Of a stretch of DNA of 64,000 nt, positions 42,137-62,559 are shown piece after piece. The stretch is from Whitmania pigra (lineage: Eukaryota; Annelida; Clitellata; Hirudinida; Haemopidae), in the NCBI GenBank assembly GCA_021613335.1, contig JAJTWR010000251.1, positions 3,245,001 through 3,309,000 on the forward strand, written 5' to 3'. A program made the position numbers and the translations under genes. Every line of letters starts with the position of its first letter. Position 1 is the stretch's first letter. The notes under the pieces were generated by a model. It was not told where the DNA came from. It saw only the letters and a list, made by a program, of their open reading frames with translations, and made no database searches.

Positions 42137-44442
42137 GAATGCTGCTGTTGATGACAAGATGATGATGCACCAAAAGGATCACTAAGATTGATTTGACGTT
42201 CAGGGTTAGTTTTCAGATCTCAAGTATGATAAGATCTTATACGAGAAAAGTCACTCGAGGAAGGAGGTATTGACCGCGTCTGAGATCAGTCTCCATCGAG
42301 AGGAGAAGGTTTGCTTCAGATGAGGTCAACAGTTGCCTCAACTTAAAAAGTGTCGAAAGACGCGTGCAAACTTGCGGATGTTCTGATTCTTCGGAGAGAG
42401 AAGAAGGTTGGGGAGAGAGATAGTGACGACCGTAAGGAGAGGGGGATGAATTCATGCTTCATGCCGGATGCTTGTAATTGAGACACTACGCAATTCCTCG
42501 TATTTGCTTGCCCGTTCGACAGTCATAAATAAACGACCTCCAACCGCGAACTGTTTAATAGTGATATTAATAATTTAATAATTATGTTAATTTCTATATG
42601 TATTTTATAAAATTAATAATAATATAGTGTAATAGTTATAATTATATTAACTATAAAATTTGAAGGGAAGCCGATTTATCGATAATAATGATTATTATTT
42701 AATTATTAAATATTATTGTTAAATAATATTATCGTATAAAAGGTAAAAAAAGGTCATAAAGGTCAAATAATTATAGGCAATTTTAATTTGTTTAATTATA
42801 AAATTAATTAATAGTTATTATTTAATATTAATACATTATAATTAACATTAAATTTTATTAACAAAAATTTTTATGTTGTTATTTTTAGTCATCCTGCTAT
42901 TGTAATTGTTAATTGTATTATTGGCTTAGTCGCTATAACGTTGGTATTTGTTATTGTTGTTGTTGCTATTATTAAAACTGCTGTTACTATTATTAACCCA
43001 TGCTGGATCTCATTAAGAAATAAAAGATCACAATCACTGAAACAGAAATATTTTTAGTATTTATTTATTCTATCATCTCTCTTTTTCTCTATCCTTGCCA
43101 GCCATCAATCCATCCTAAAGCCAAAGCCCTAGTTAATTTATGACAATAACATGTACATGTATTTTATTAATATCCTCAATATAATTTATTAATATCCTCA
43201 TTATAATTTGAATGTGACAAGTCAACTTCATTGACCTATCAACAAATGACTATTTTTTGGCGTTTTAAGACAACATCAACCATTCAAAATACCGCGCGAC
43301 GATTGCCTTTGTTAGGAGAATCAATGTAAGTCTTTTTACGACCTTTTATTGGATGGGTACAGATGTATAGAATTTTAATCGAGTTGAAATACTTATAGAG
43401 ATGATATAAATAAGAAATCTTTAGGTTATATTAGATAATTTCTTGTCCTGTCCATATTAAGCTGACATACCTGAGATAGATGTTTTGATGTTCTTGTCAT
43501 GAACAGTGGTTCAACTACTTGCACTCTTCAAATAGTTTCCGAGAAGGAAATGTAATTGGCTCCCAGGGCTTATATTTATCGGCTATTATATCACCCAGTA
43601 TTTCATTTATTTATTTGTGTACTTCTTGAAAGTATTATTGTTGCAGCAGGAGTTTTAATGACGCCATCTTAGTGCAAGTGGCATTCCACTTACTCCTCAT
43701 TACGAGAAACCATCAACTTTCAGAACAAATGCTTGGAATAAAATGGCAATTACTTTCTATTAATTACATTTACTCCAAAACTTTCCCGAATAACCTACTT
43801 CCGTTTTCCAAAAATTATTTTCTCTAAGAAAGTTCGTCAACTTGATTCTAAACCATCGCTGACTGATCAAATAACTGCGAGAATTAATAATCTCAAATTA
43901 AGTAACAATTAAGACCTTCAGCTTACTACAGCGTATTCCTCATCACCAAACTATTTTTATCTCAGGTTTTTCCGCAATGAGGATTTATTCTATTGGTCGG
44001 TTGAGTCAATAAAACAAAAGTCTTATAAAAATAGAATGGCGTGGGTAACTCATGCACCAGCTAGTTAGTCATTACTAATTTTATTTCATGGTTAACTAGT
44101 CACCTTATTACCTATTGATTTTTTCTTTCATTTTCATTTGGATGATTCTGGACAAACGAGCCATTCATGTCATGCAACGTTTTAGTGGCTGCACAAATTG
44201 TTTAAAAACTCGTGCATATTCCTATGGCACACTTCTTACTTTCACTTAAGCCTGGCCAAAGTGCTCCATAAACACGACCATACATTTGAATAATCTTTAA
44301 AAGTATCCTAAAATCTATTCATGAAGTAAAATTGATAAAAGTTAACAAAGTCTCAATAAACTCTAATCTGTAATGAGCTAACCGAAATCGAGCTGTCTGA
44401 GAAAAGTTGCAAAGAAAGGCATCAACAGCAGTCAACGACTTA

Positions 44443-44520
44443 CAACTGTATAATAATACAATAATTTACATTAATTCCCAACAACTGTATAATAATACAA
44501 TAATTTACATTAATTCCCAA
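44443..44520. repeat. Perfect 39-bp tandem duplication
   Basis: The unit beginning CAACTGTATAATAATACAAT and ending ATTAATTCCCAA at 44443-44481 is repeated without change at 44482-44520. Confidence 0.9.
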
Positions 44521-44737
44521 CAACCGAGTCGTCGCACCCTGAAATTCCACGATCTCAAATCATCAGCTCCACTACCCTAACCTGATTCAAATCTTGCCCA
44601 TCTTCCATTGTTATTTATAATATACATATTTGTTGGTTATTTATAAAGATATATTCGCTCGTAATGTAATACTCTATATCTACATCTCTGCCGCAATCGC
44701 AACAACTATTGTGGGTAACCAGACTGTTGTTCATGTA

Positions 44738-44852
44738 GCTCACATGGCGTTTGCGCACATAGACCGTTTCTCACATAGATTATTGCGCACATGTAGGCAA
44801 ATGTCAGTGTGAGCAATTGCCTATATGAGCAACCGTCCTGTGAGCTAACGCC
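44738..44852. repeat. Head-to-head array of about 16-bp imperfect repeats
   Basis: On the plus strand, four units follow one another at 15-16 bp spacing: CTCACATGGCGTTTG, CGCACATAGACCGTTT, CTCACATAGATTATTG, CGCACATGTAGGCAAATG. From the other end on the minus strand the same motif recurs: CTCACAGGACGGTTG, CTCATATAGGCAATTG, CTCACACTGACATTTG. The two half-arrays point at each other, so the whole is an imperfect inverted repeat with internal periodicity. Function unknown. Confidence 0.6.
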
Positions 44853-45503
44853 ATTTCAGCAAAAGTTAGAGAACCGAAATTGTGATAGTAACCATTTGTG
44901 ACCATCTTTTTGGTGAAATAATAAATAATTAAAAATAAAATGTTACTACTAATGTCCATCGTCATCATCACCAACCGGAGAAGTAAAGTACTTAGTAACG
45001 AAGTGGTGGATTAATGATGAATTCGCACAGAAAGCATTCGTATTATAAAAGACTTAAAAAGCAACATCATCAACAATATTAATAACAACAGCCATAATTT
45101 CCATCGAAGTCATCAAAGTCAAATCCTACGAAAAACAAATACAAGCTTACAGTGCTAATGAATTTGTTTCACAACATGTTCCAACATCTTTCTAACCATT
45201 TCAGGACAATTCAGAAAAATCGAGGAAATGTTTCAAATAAATAAACAAACCAAGCAGAAATAAATTAACATCATCATCATCATCATCATCATGATCGTCG
45301 TCGTCGTCATGGGCGTCATGGCAACAACAACAAAATAGTGGAGTAAACATGCTTAAGAAAATAACTGTCAGCTGATGGTGAACTGTTGTGAACTCTTTCA
45401 AGACTGCAGAGAAGTGACCAACTTCGACACGTAGTCGATGAAACACAAAAATAATATCATTTAAAATTGTACTTAAAAAATAATAACAATGATAATGATG
45501 ATG

Positions 45504-45535
<32 letters not shown>

Positions 45536-46234
45536 TATATACTAAAATAAAATAAAATTAATTGATAATCTCCAGATAAGAAAAATGAAAGGGAATGAAA
45601 CACACAAACAGAGAATTACAACTGGAAACAATGCAACTAAGAATGACAATCCATGAGCAGCCCAAAAGTCACAGGGGATGTCACTTCTCTGCAACCCCTC
45701 GACTGGTCTCCTTGTAAAAAACTTGCGACTGCTGGAGGAAGCTCCTGTGTCCCTGCCCCTGATATGTCCTGAGAAGATTTCATAATCGTTATCAAAGCCG
45801 TTGTTACCATTATCATCATCGTCGTCGTTACCATAATCATGGCTTATAATGATTCTGAGCATCAAGACAACAACCCCAGTAGGAGTTCAATTTCTGGTTC
45901 ACTCACAAGAGCTTCTATCACTCTTGCCAGAAATCTTTTCAAAACATTTGAATGTTCACAGAATTTTGATTTGCAAGTTAGACACCTGTTAGCTGTTGTG
46001 CCAATATTTTGAGGTGTGCTAATACAGGTATTGTAACAACTACACGAGCGAGTAAAGAAACTCATATAACACCAGGCAATCGAAGCAATTGGAACTGCTA
46101 GCAGTTAAGAATCAAATGCTCAGAAGTCTGGGAGTGACTCTTCGCACATAAACAGAAAAAGTTAAAAATAGCGAATAATAAATAAACAACTCTTAACAAA
46201 TAGACGAGTCATAGTCGTGGCACAGCACCACCCC

Positions 46235-49200
46235 TCACTTGTTCGTCGTCATGGTGATGGCAGCATCGGACTGAGTGACCTGAGGAGTAATTTATTCTTT
46301 ATTTCACAAATTTTATAGAAAGAAATTAAAACCAACAATAAGCTATTATTGTCATCAATTCGAACTGATGAATAAAATTATTTATTATTTACGACGAATA
46401 AAATATGAAATAATTAAATTATAACTAAAAAATAAATAAAATAAAATTAATAAGCAAAAACTTAAACAAAATCCATCTCCAACTTCCACCACCTTGCACT
46501 CCTCGAGACTCTTCAACTTGTCTTCCTTGGAGGTGTCCGTGGAATCGAACGTGCACCTTGCCATCCGCTGGTTGAAGTACAAGTTCCTCACCAGGTGCTC
46601 GGACTTGCTGCCCAACATCTCACTCACCGATCGGAAGTCCTTGCCGTAGTACCTTAGACCTTGAGGAATAAATTAAGAATTGATTGGTTGATTGAGTGAT
46701 AAGTTTATTGATTGGCTGGATGATTGATTGCAAAATTAATGAATCAGGGTGATTACAAAAAATTTAAGGTGGGTCTTCTTATGGATCATTTTAATGATGA
46801 TGAGAATATACAGGAAGTAAACAGATGGGTAGGAAAGAATGATGGTTGAAGAAGCTGAACCATTTTTTTTAAGCTTTGGGCTGGATTATTGTCAAAGAAA
46901 AACCATGTAGATGATGAACAAGACATGATCAGAACAATCCACTAAAACATAACTACAAAAACAAATACCAACTGCAAATACAAACTACAAATACAAAAAC
47001 CTTGCATGGCCAGAAGTAGTTCGGTGTTTGTCCACTTGGGGCCGATATCTGGCTGTGAAGGAAGCTGGTGAAGAAAGTGTAAGTAGTCATTTGATTTATT
47101 AATAATTAATGTATATTTAGTAAAGCTATTATTATTATTATTACTATTATTATTTTCGTTATTATTATTGCTTTACTAAGAACAGCCCCAGCTAACCTAA
47201 CTCACAATTTTGCAGTCCTTCCACTTACTCCGGGCAGGAACTAGTTAGCGGAAGTTATTGTTAATCATTTGATTACACTGAGATTTCGATGTTTGCGAGA
47301 ATTACAAATAACAGTTTCCTTTGGCTGCTGATTATTAATTATTGATTTGTAATTGCGCAGAGTTGTATGCCCGAAAAGTTGGTCTGGTCTGGCAGTGGTG
47401 TGATTACTTTTCAAAATCACATCTGACTCAACAAATAGACATGCAAGAATGATGTTAATTACTTGATTAACACCCGTTGATAATTGTGATAATGATAATT
47501 CTAATACTTACACTACAAGAAAACTTTACTTTAAAGAATAACAATAATATTTTTTATAAATTTTAACTTTCTATACTTTATGTTTTATATATTGTTTAAA
47601 CTTTTTTTAAGTTTAACCAATTAAACATTTTTAAGCTAGTGTTCCTTTATTAACTTTATTAATTATTAATTAATTCATTCATTACTCTGCAAGTTGGCTT
47701 AAGGTTAAAGGTTAATGGGTTCCTGTGTGCAGCATTATATATATTAGATATATATGTCTGTTATATATCCATATATATTTATATATATATCAATGCAAGA
47801 CTATCTCTAAGACTGATTAAACACTAATATAAAATACAAACAGAATTCAATTTTATTTAACTTTATTTGAAGGCAATGGAATAAAAGTGGTTGAAATAAT
47901 AATTGGTAGATTCAAATCAGGTAATTCCAATCAAGCAGATGACTCAAATCAATCAGATGATTAAAACCAATCAGTCAGTCCAATGAATTTGACTTACCTG
48001 AGGCCTCTCAAATTGATTGATGCCATCAGAAAGGTTGTTCCTCATTGTCTGGAGAACTTCCTTGTTGCTTGCTACCTGTAATGGTTACAACAATTTAATA
48101 TTTAAATAAATTATGAAACGTTATAAGTTAATATGCTAATATTAATATATTATTGATATCATTATTTTTAAATTTGCTATGACAAGACGTTTGTATTGTG
48201 GATTTGTTAACAATAAATAATAAAATGTTATAAACTGATTTGTAATTATTAAATACTATAATTAATTATGGATCTTATGCTTAGTTACGTTAAGTGACTT
48301 GTTAATTATTCAAAATAATACCTTCAATAATCATTTTTTTATCTTAAGATCTTTTCACATTACTTGTGATCTTATTAACCTCTTTTAATCCAGTAAACAT
48401 TTAATCATTAACAAGAATGCAACACAATGCAACACCACCTTTCCTTTGTAGCTGGCGAGTTCAGTCTCGAGCTGCCTCATCATGTGGTCAGAGTAACCTC
48501 TGGCGATCAACTTGAGGTCCCTGCAGTCCAAGTGAAGGTCGTAGGGGACCCTGGTGCGAGCCCGAAGCCTCAAACTCATCCATGATTCCATGCTCTTCCT
48601 ATGACCCTGGTCTTCCTGATCCATTGAATTGGTTGGATGGTCAGTACTTGTGATTTGGGTGATTAAATGAGTGAATGATTTCATGCATGACACAATCAAT
48701 CAGTAGATCAATGACTGCATGGAAATGAATTTTAAAGATTTAATAGATGAGAAGATCTGTGAATGAGTGAAAAAAATGAATGATTGCATGAATGAATGAA
48801 CAAATGTAAGTTTGGACGAGTTAATGTCTCAATGCATCAGAATGAATTAGATTTTAATTTCAACCTGAAGACGTTGGAAGTCATTATCAAGTGGCGTCTT
48901 CACGTCTCTGTTGATGAATTTTAAAAGGACTTTATAAAAAATTTAATTTTTGAAATTTATGTTTAAAAATATATTTCCAAATAAAGCAAGTCACATTAAA
49001 AATTGTATTTTAATAACTACAATGTTTGTAACCAGCAGAAAAACTTAAAATACATTCATAAAAATTATTTGAAAAGGCAAAATGTAAAAGAAAAACAGTT
49101 AAATTATTAAACAAACATTTATAAATAAAAATATTATTAATGGTAACAATAATAAAAATAGGTTAATAAATAACTTACTCAGAATGATTGGAGAAGTTCT

Positions 49201-50538
49201 TGCTGTTAGGACAGGAAGGCTTCTTTGACTTTTTCCAAGAATAATAATACTTCACAAGACTTCCCACACTTTTATCGGGCATCTGCTTAAAATGTTTGCT
49301 ATTTATAATTTATCAATTCGTGCATCATGCAAGTTATAAATTGTTTCCATGCATCATCAATCTAATTCATCCAATTAACAATCACAACCAACCATCTAGC
49401 TGCACATTCAAGATATTCAATCAGTCTCCCACTCATTACTCATCTTTCCATCCCACAAATGCAAACGTGCAAACCAAATCGTGTATTTTGTTGAAGTTCT
49501 TCCCGAAGCGACTTAAGGCTTGCTCGAAAACCATCCTTTCCTCCGAAGTCCAGTCGTCTGGAGTTTGTGCGAAGTTCCTCAAGTCCGCGATGGCCATGTC
49601 GATGTTGTGGTGATGCCACAGGAGCAACCCGAGAGCCTGCAGCAGTGGAAAAAGCAAAAAGCTGTGCTCGAAGTAAGTGGTACAAATAACTATTACGCAA
49701 TTAACTATTATATAATTAAAATAATAATTATCTCCATTTTATGGAGTGCCTTCATATACTTAACAATTTTGAGATGAGTTTAAGAAGCTTTAAAAAACTA
49801 ATAATAATATATTGGATCGACATATCATATGAAACAATAATAATATGAAAATAATAATTAACATTATGACATATTATTAAAATGTAATTGAAATCAAACA
49901 ATTTTCAATAACCTGTTCCTGTGAATAGCAAAATTTGGTTATAGCATGTTCGAGGTAAAAATCCACTGCGATGAAAAAATTAAACAAGTTTAATAAAATA
50001 ATTAAATAAAATTTCAATAATTAAAATTATATTTAACATAATAATAACAGTATCATTGCATTGTCAACCTTTTGCGTCAAGTCTGCGAGGATTTGGAGTC
50101 CACATGAGGGAGGCCATCTGTCTGGTGAGGTTCGAGTCTCTCGTTGGATCTGTTTTGTGTGCATTCATGTTCAGATGTTCAAATTTAACAATTGATTTAA
50201 AACATTTAAAAAAGCTCATTAAATATTCAACATTAGACATGTCTTGTGGTATCCATACATGAGGTAGAATGCATCCCCTTATGAAAGGTTCGATAGGATT
50301 AAATTGAAAAAAATCAAACCTTGCACAAGGTCTGGAATTTCTGCTTGGTAGTTTTTTCCAATCCTCATGCCGAATTCTGCTGAGATTTCTAAATGATTTA
50401 TTTAAAAAATGGTCTAAAATGTTACAGGCTATGAATGAAATAATTGCGCATCAAAACTGAGCATATACTAAGATCTTTCTTGACAAATAAACTATTAAAT
50501 AAATAACATTCGGACATACCACCATCGTGGGCTGCCAT
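46235..50538 (-). CDS. RCOR1: REST corepressor (CoREST), 349 aa
   Basis: Twelve minus-strand exons: 50538-50520, 50388-50320, 50149-50069, 49965-49913, 49636-49475, 49282-49179, 48907-48865, 48615-48439, 48075-47998, 47052-47001, 46659-46493, 46279-46235 (TGA). Phases agree throughout, giving 349 residues. The ELM2 domain is about 11-95 (GMRIGKNYQAEIPDL, ASLMWTPNPRRLDAKVDFYL, EQALGLLLWHHHNIDMAIAD). SANT1 is about 101-150 (PDDWTSEERMVFEQALSRFG then MPDKSVGSLVKYYYSWKKSK). The helical LSD1-binding linker is about 195-262. SANT2 is about 268-315 (KWTNTELLLAMQGLRYYGKD). CoREST bridges HDAC1/2 (ELM2-SANT1) and LSD1 (linker-SANT2) in a chromatin-repressing complex. The linker between SANT1 and the helix is shorter than in vertebrates. 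The acceptor of the 48615 exon could also be at 48606, and the symbol marks the family, not a specific vertebrate paralogue. Confidence 0.92.
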
Positions 50539-51412
50539 TTCAGTCTTCGAACGACCCAACCCAAGGCTCTGCAGCCGACAACAGGTTTGTTTACCTTTCT
50601 GGAAGTGATTGTTAATTATACTCCTGCGAGGATCTGAGCTATTTCATAACTTCTAACGGCTGTTATGTAACTAAATGAGTTTAATGAAGGATGTATTTTT
50701 GGGTATGATTGTATCTTTTTAGATGCATTTCAGAAAATATCTTTAGGACGTTTTAAACATAATCAAATGTTAACAAACGAAGACCAAGTAATTTAGAATG
50801 CATTAATAATTAGTGAAGCTATTTATTTTTAGACCTTTAAAACTATTTCAAGATTAAGCACGTAGTGTCATAACTCTTCATTTAAATAGTGGTAAAGCTA
50901 AAGACCCTGTGGTTTTTTATGCTAGCGGATTAGTATCAACAACCGTCAACTACGCTTTTATCAATATCTAGTTTTATTATTATTACTTTTCCAGTTCGAC
51001 TCTAATACAAATTGCAATGTGAAAATGATATTGCTTTGCTGAAATAATTTACGAGGATTCAGGTTTGTTGGTAATAATTAAATTTGGTTTGGCAAAATAG
51101 TCTACAGCTCAAAACTTAGAATTTTTAAAGCTTCAAAATTCAGTGAAACGTTTTTTTTTTAAGAAAAATGTTGTGCACCTGAAATAATATTATAACTTGA
51201 ATCTATTGAATCACATTTACATTAAAACACTTAAATAAACATAAATTTTATTTAATGAAATAAATAATTGTTATCGAATGAGGTTAGACATATCATATGG
51301 AAAATCACGCTCAAAGAGAATAAAAGTACTTTCCTCTTCTTTTAACAATAACAAACAGCACAGGTTTCGGTTGCTCATTGTTTTGCCCAGTGCCGTCTGA
51401 CAAGATTATAAA
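50539..51412. promoter_or_regulatory. Head-to-head promoter region of RCOR and WDR45B
   Basis: Only 874 bases separate the two start codons, which face away from each other. Both 5' UTRs and promoters must lie here unless leader introns exist. The sequence is AT-rich with no clear TATA or CCAAT element. Shared regulation is inferred from position. Confidence 0.45.
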
Positions 51413-53484
51413 ATGACTATGAGATGCACAGAGAGCATGTCCAGGGCGAGTGGATTGCTTTTCCTTGGTTTCAACCAAGATCAAGGTTTGCATTTTACTC
51501 AACCAATTGATATTCTACTCGAGCATCGGTGGGCGTATTTTATTGAGTTACAAAGTACTTTTATTGTAATTAAAAAAAATGTTTGTGCGAATGTAATGTC
51601 GTGGGCTTTTGAGGAAGTCTTAAGTTGTCCAACTGTTGCACATAGTTGTGCTTTTTCTTTTATTTGTGTGGGTGTTAAGCTTTAACAGTTAAATGCATAG
51701 ATGCAGTTATTAAATTTTTTATGTATTTGCATACTGTTACTCAATAGCATATATATCTCAGTAATGCCAATTGTGGTGAAAAGTAAATGACAAAATACCA
51801 ATACTTAATTGATGGACCATAAATTTTTAGAACTACTAATTATCGCTTGCTTTAAATGCTCATTTAAATCTTTTCACAACCAGTTTTAATTGGATGATAG
51901 GATGCTTTGCTTGTGGGATGGAAAATGGTTTCCGAATCTACAATTGTGACCCTCTTAAGGAAATAGTAAAGCAAGGTTTGGATTCTAATCTCATGCATAT
52001 TAATAAAATTATATAACTAATATTTCAGACATAATAAAATTGTGCTAAAATTATTTTTATAAAATTATTTATTGGATAATTTCCGTTTTGTTATTCAATT
52101 TGATTGTTCTGAATGTCAGTTTTTAATTTGTCTCAACCAATGGTATTTAAAAGGTCAATAAAAGCAATTTTATGTGAATGGTTGATCAAAAATAAACACT
52201 AATGAAATGGCAAATGAATATGATGTGCAAAACTTTATCTTTTGAAGGACATTAATACTATCATCATCATTCACCTGCATTCATAAAGCAAATCTGATGA
52301 TTAATGTTGGATCATAATTCACCAATTCACATGCACAATAGTAATCACAAAATAATAATTGTAATAATAATAATAATAATCAATTTAAAGCTAATTATTG
52401 TAATTGTGAACATTGTCCACTAATATCCTTTAAACAAACCTGAATCCTAATGCATTCAATATTATGGTAACATTCCAATATAATAGTTCCACATTAATTT
52501 GAGTTCATTCATCCATTCATAGTTCACTATTTACATACATTTAGTTCACATATTACACACATATTTTTTACTGCACAGTTGTAATTCACTATTGCATTCC
52601 TATTAACAATTCACATCTCAATGAACCTCAAACTGCCATTTTAGATTTCCATGGGGGTGGCATAGGGTATGTGGAGATGTTGTTCAGGAGCAACTTTGCT
52701 GCCATCGTTGGAGGTGGAAAGGTGCCCAGGTACCCACCCAATAAAGGTATGGATGTCAAGATTATCGTCTTTTAAGTGATTAATTAATTAATGTAATTAG
52801 CGTTGCTGTAAAGTATTAATTGGTTAATCGAGAAAATAATTAATATAAGGTAATAAAAGTAATTGAACGGTCTCAGCTAAAAACGAAAGAGAAACAGTCA
52901 ATATCGAGCCATGAAAGAGAAAAAAGCCATGATGACAGAAAATTAGTTGGCAATTGTTAATAATAATTTTAAAAATAATAGAAGTAATGGTGATTATTAT
53001 TATTATTACTTAAGTGATCATCTGGGATGACGAGAAGAAGACAATCTTGACCGAGTTGTCCTTTTCCTCTGAGGTGAGGGCAGTCCGACTAAGGAGGGAG
53101 AGGTGAGTCGGTGGTTGCCACGGTGATGATTTTTTGGAATGTTTAGCTGTTATTGACATGACATATATGTGTTGTAACATAATATTTTTTAGTTTTATTT
53201 TTTAAATTAGTTATATCATTTATTTGCATTTATTTGCTATTAGTTATTATTGTTGTTGTTACTAATATCAACACTTTTAACGAATAACAATTGATGTGTT
53301 TATATGAGGACACTAGCATGTATGTGTGTATTTTAACGTCCATTTCATGACTAGATGATTAGGACTAGCGCAATATCATCACTAAATGACACCATTGCAA
53401 TCTTAATCACAATAAATTTCTGCAAAATGAGCAGCAATTCTATAGGATTATTATTGTTATTAATGTTGCTTATTATTATTATTA

Positions 53485-53534
<50 letters not shown>

Positions 53535-55803
53535 ATAGTGATTTAATTACATTAACAGTTCTTAAATTCTCACCTCAGCCATTTTATTGTTTTTTATAAT
53601 CATATAATACACCTCTGCATTAAACCAAAATTACAATATTTATTATAAATATTTTCCACCTCGTTGTTAATATAACCACTTAAAAATAATAATTATTGTT
53701 ATCCACATTTTTCCTTTTCCATACAGTCTTAGTAATAATGATTAATATTTCCAGCATCGTGGTGGCCCTCGAGTACTCAGTGAAGGTTTATTCTTTCAGT
53801 CAGAGTCCCATTCTCCTTCAGTCCATCAACACTTCTCCAAATCCATTAGGTTGGCATTAATATTAATAATAATAACAACATTATTAATAATAATTAATAA
53901 CAACAATATTAATAATAATAACAACATTATTAATAATAATATTAAAATGATTGGTTGTCATTGGTACATGATGCTGTAACTCTGATTTTAATAATAAATC
54001 TTAATAATTAAAACTTAATCATCTGAACTAAAAAGTTACTATATTATTTGACCTTCACGTACAACCTTTATTATTATTATTATTATTTCAATTCAACCTA
54101 AAACTAAGCACTTAACCTCTGCCCCTCTCCTTCTGCAGGTTTGTGTGCCCTTTGTCCGAGCAGTGAGAACAGCCTCTTGGCCATCCCGAGCATCAAGGTC
54201 GGTCACGTTCAAATCATCAACATCACGGACATGAGCCAACCCTCCCTGGAAATTGCAGCCCACGAGACAACCATCGCCTGCTTGGCCCTCAACCTTCAGG
54301 GCACTGTCATAGCCACGGCCTCGGAGAGGGTGAGATGATAGGGGATGGGTTTTCTTTGTAATTTATTTTTTCTCAAAAACGCTTTCATCACTATTTCCAT
54401 TATTATTTCATGATCATTATAATATGTTATTTAGTTTGTGCTGGTAAATGTGCTAAGCATTTTGAGTCACTTACTCTCCCATTGGATGGATTTCAAATCC
54501 ACTGGTCATTAGGAAGGATGTGATTGGACGAAGGTGCTTGACATTAAATTAAATTAATCTCAACCTTGAGTGCGTCATCGCAGGGCACATTGATTCGAAC
54601 ATTCGACGCCAAAACTGGATCGATGCAACATGAGCTGAGGAGAGGTTCCAACCAGGCTGTCATTTACAGGTGAACTTTTGACCTTTTAATTTCCCATTTT
54701 TAAGAGCTTATAATATTATATAAAATAATGCATGATGTAATTTATTGATAGAAATAAATTAGTTAGATTTCAATTTTAATTAGACCTCAGGATGAATTTT
54801 TAAGCTGTTGCTTAAATACAATATATAACAATATGCGATATAATTTGTGAATCAAATAATTTAGTTAAATTTCAACTGTTAATTATATTTCGGAATGAAT
54901 TTTAATACCAAATTAATGATTGTATGAATGCATCAAAAATATTATTTAGTAATTTGATATTGATTGCATGAAAAGACTGCTTGCTTAATATGGTAGTATT
55001 CTCTTGCATGTTGATTTGGTGATTTTGCATATTCTTAGATTTAAAAAATTCTTTAGGCAACTAAATTGTAACATAAGGTATTGTGTTTAGCTGATATTTT
55101 GGTTATGCAATTAATAATAACAATAAATAAATGAATTAACAATTAATACGTAACAATTATAATTTTATTTATATGTGTATATAATTAAGTAATGATTAAT
55201 GTTTAATTATCTAATCATCTGCAGCATCAACTTCAATCACGACTCCTCCCTGCTGTGCGTGGCCAGCGACCGAGGCACGGTGCACCTGTTCTCCCTGAGG
55301 GAAGCACAGCAGAACAAGCACTCGAGTTTGGCGTCTGCCTCCTTCTTGTCCAAGTACTTCAGCTCTTCCTGGAGTTTTGCCAAGTTCCAGGTGGTCAGTC
55401 CCTCGCAGTTCATCTGCGCCTTCAGCAACTTGAACTCTTCCGACGTCGAGTCCGTCATCGGTGGGTTGAACCATCAGGGATGGTGATGATTTCAAGAGCT
55501 AACTTTTAAATATTTTACAAATTCTTAATAGCAAATTTTATAACTTTTTCATAGAAAATGTCCCGCATTTTGCGAATTCCGAGTGCCGATGTGCTTGTTT
55601 CTGCTGTTGACGGCGTGGATGCTAGCAATGACGATGCTATTAATAATAATAATAGTAATAATAATAATCATAACGAGATATTTCTACCGTCGATAGTGTT
55701 GACATCGGATGGCAGTTACTACAAGTTCAACCTGCTTCCCGATCAGCAATGCCAGAGGGTCTCGTACACTCAGTTCCTCGAGATGACCGATGACAAATGG
55801 TGA
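51413..55803 (+). CDS. WDR45B: WIPI3 / WDR45B PROPPIN, 350 aa
   Basis: Nine exons: 51413-51485, 51901-51975, 52645-52746, 53015-53102, 53755-53849, 54139-54329, 54584-54669, 55225-55460, 55697-55803 (TGA). All phases agree, giving 350 residues (human WIPI3 is 344). The sequence follows WIPI3 and not WIPI4: [66 protein letters not shown] and the ending [10 protein letters not shown]. The phosphoinositide-binding LRRG motif is at about 226-229 (HELRRGSNQ). PROPPINs are seven-bladed beta-propellers that bind PI3P/PI(3,5)P2 on autophagic membranes; WIPI3 helps control autophagosome formation. The last acceptor was placed at TCGATAG|TG (55696/55697). The more obvious TTTTTTCATAG at 55546-55556 would shift the frame into a stop. 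Start Met at 51413 follows AAA; a second Met is two codons on. Confidence 0.94.
53470..53530. repeat. ATT microsatellite in a WDR45B intron
   Basis: About twenty ATT units with one GTT interruption, in the intron between the exons ending 53102 and starting 53755. Confidence 0.9.
53860..53943. repeat. AAT/AAC microsatellite in a WDR45B intron
   Basis: Mixed AATAAT and AACAAC units starting ten bases after the donor at 53850. Confidence 0.7.

Positions 55804-62559
<6,756 letters not shown>

Larger units (their letters stand above)
42137..46234. other. Intergenic DNA between SYT15 and RCOR
   Basis: Bases 42137-42480 probably contain 5' exons or UTR of SYT15 and include a 72-codon minus-strand ORF at 42237-42455 without recognisable content. 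The rest is AT-rich. It holds a 39-bp tandem duplication (44443-44520), an inverted array of about 16-bp repeats (44738-44852) and short ATC and AAT microsatellites (45269-45302, 45505-45535). Confidence 0.45.

Noticed and set aside
42237..42455. 72-codon minus-strand ORF upstream of SYT15
   Set aside because: It may be 5' UTR or an upstream exon, but no donor joins it to the next exon without special pleading, so it was not added to the gene model.
55558..55696. Open frame upstream of the last WDR45B exon (poly-Asn)
   Set aside because: Joining it to the previous exon in phase 1 leads to a stop; the homologous protein continues directly from VI to the residue coded at 55697.
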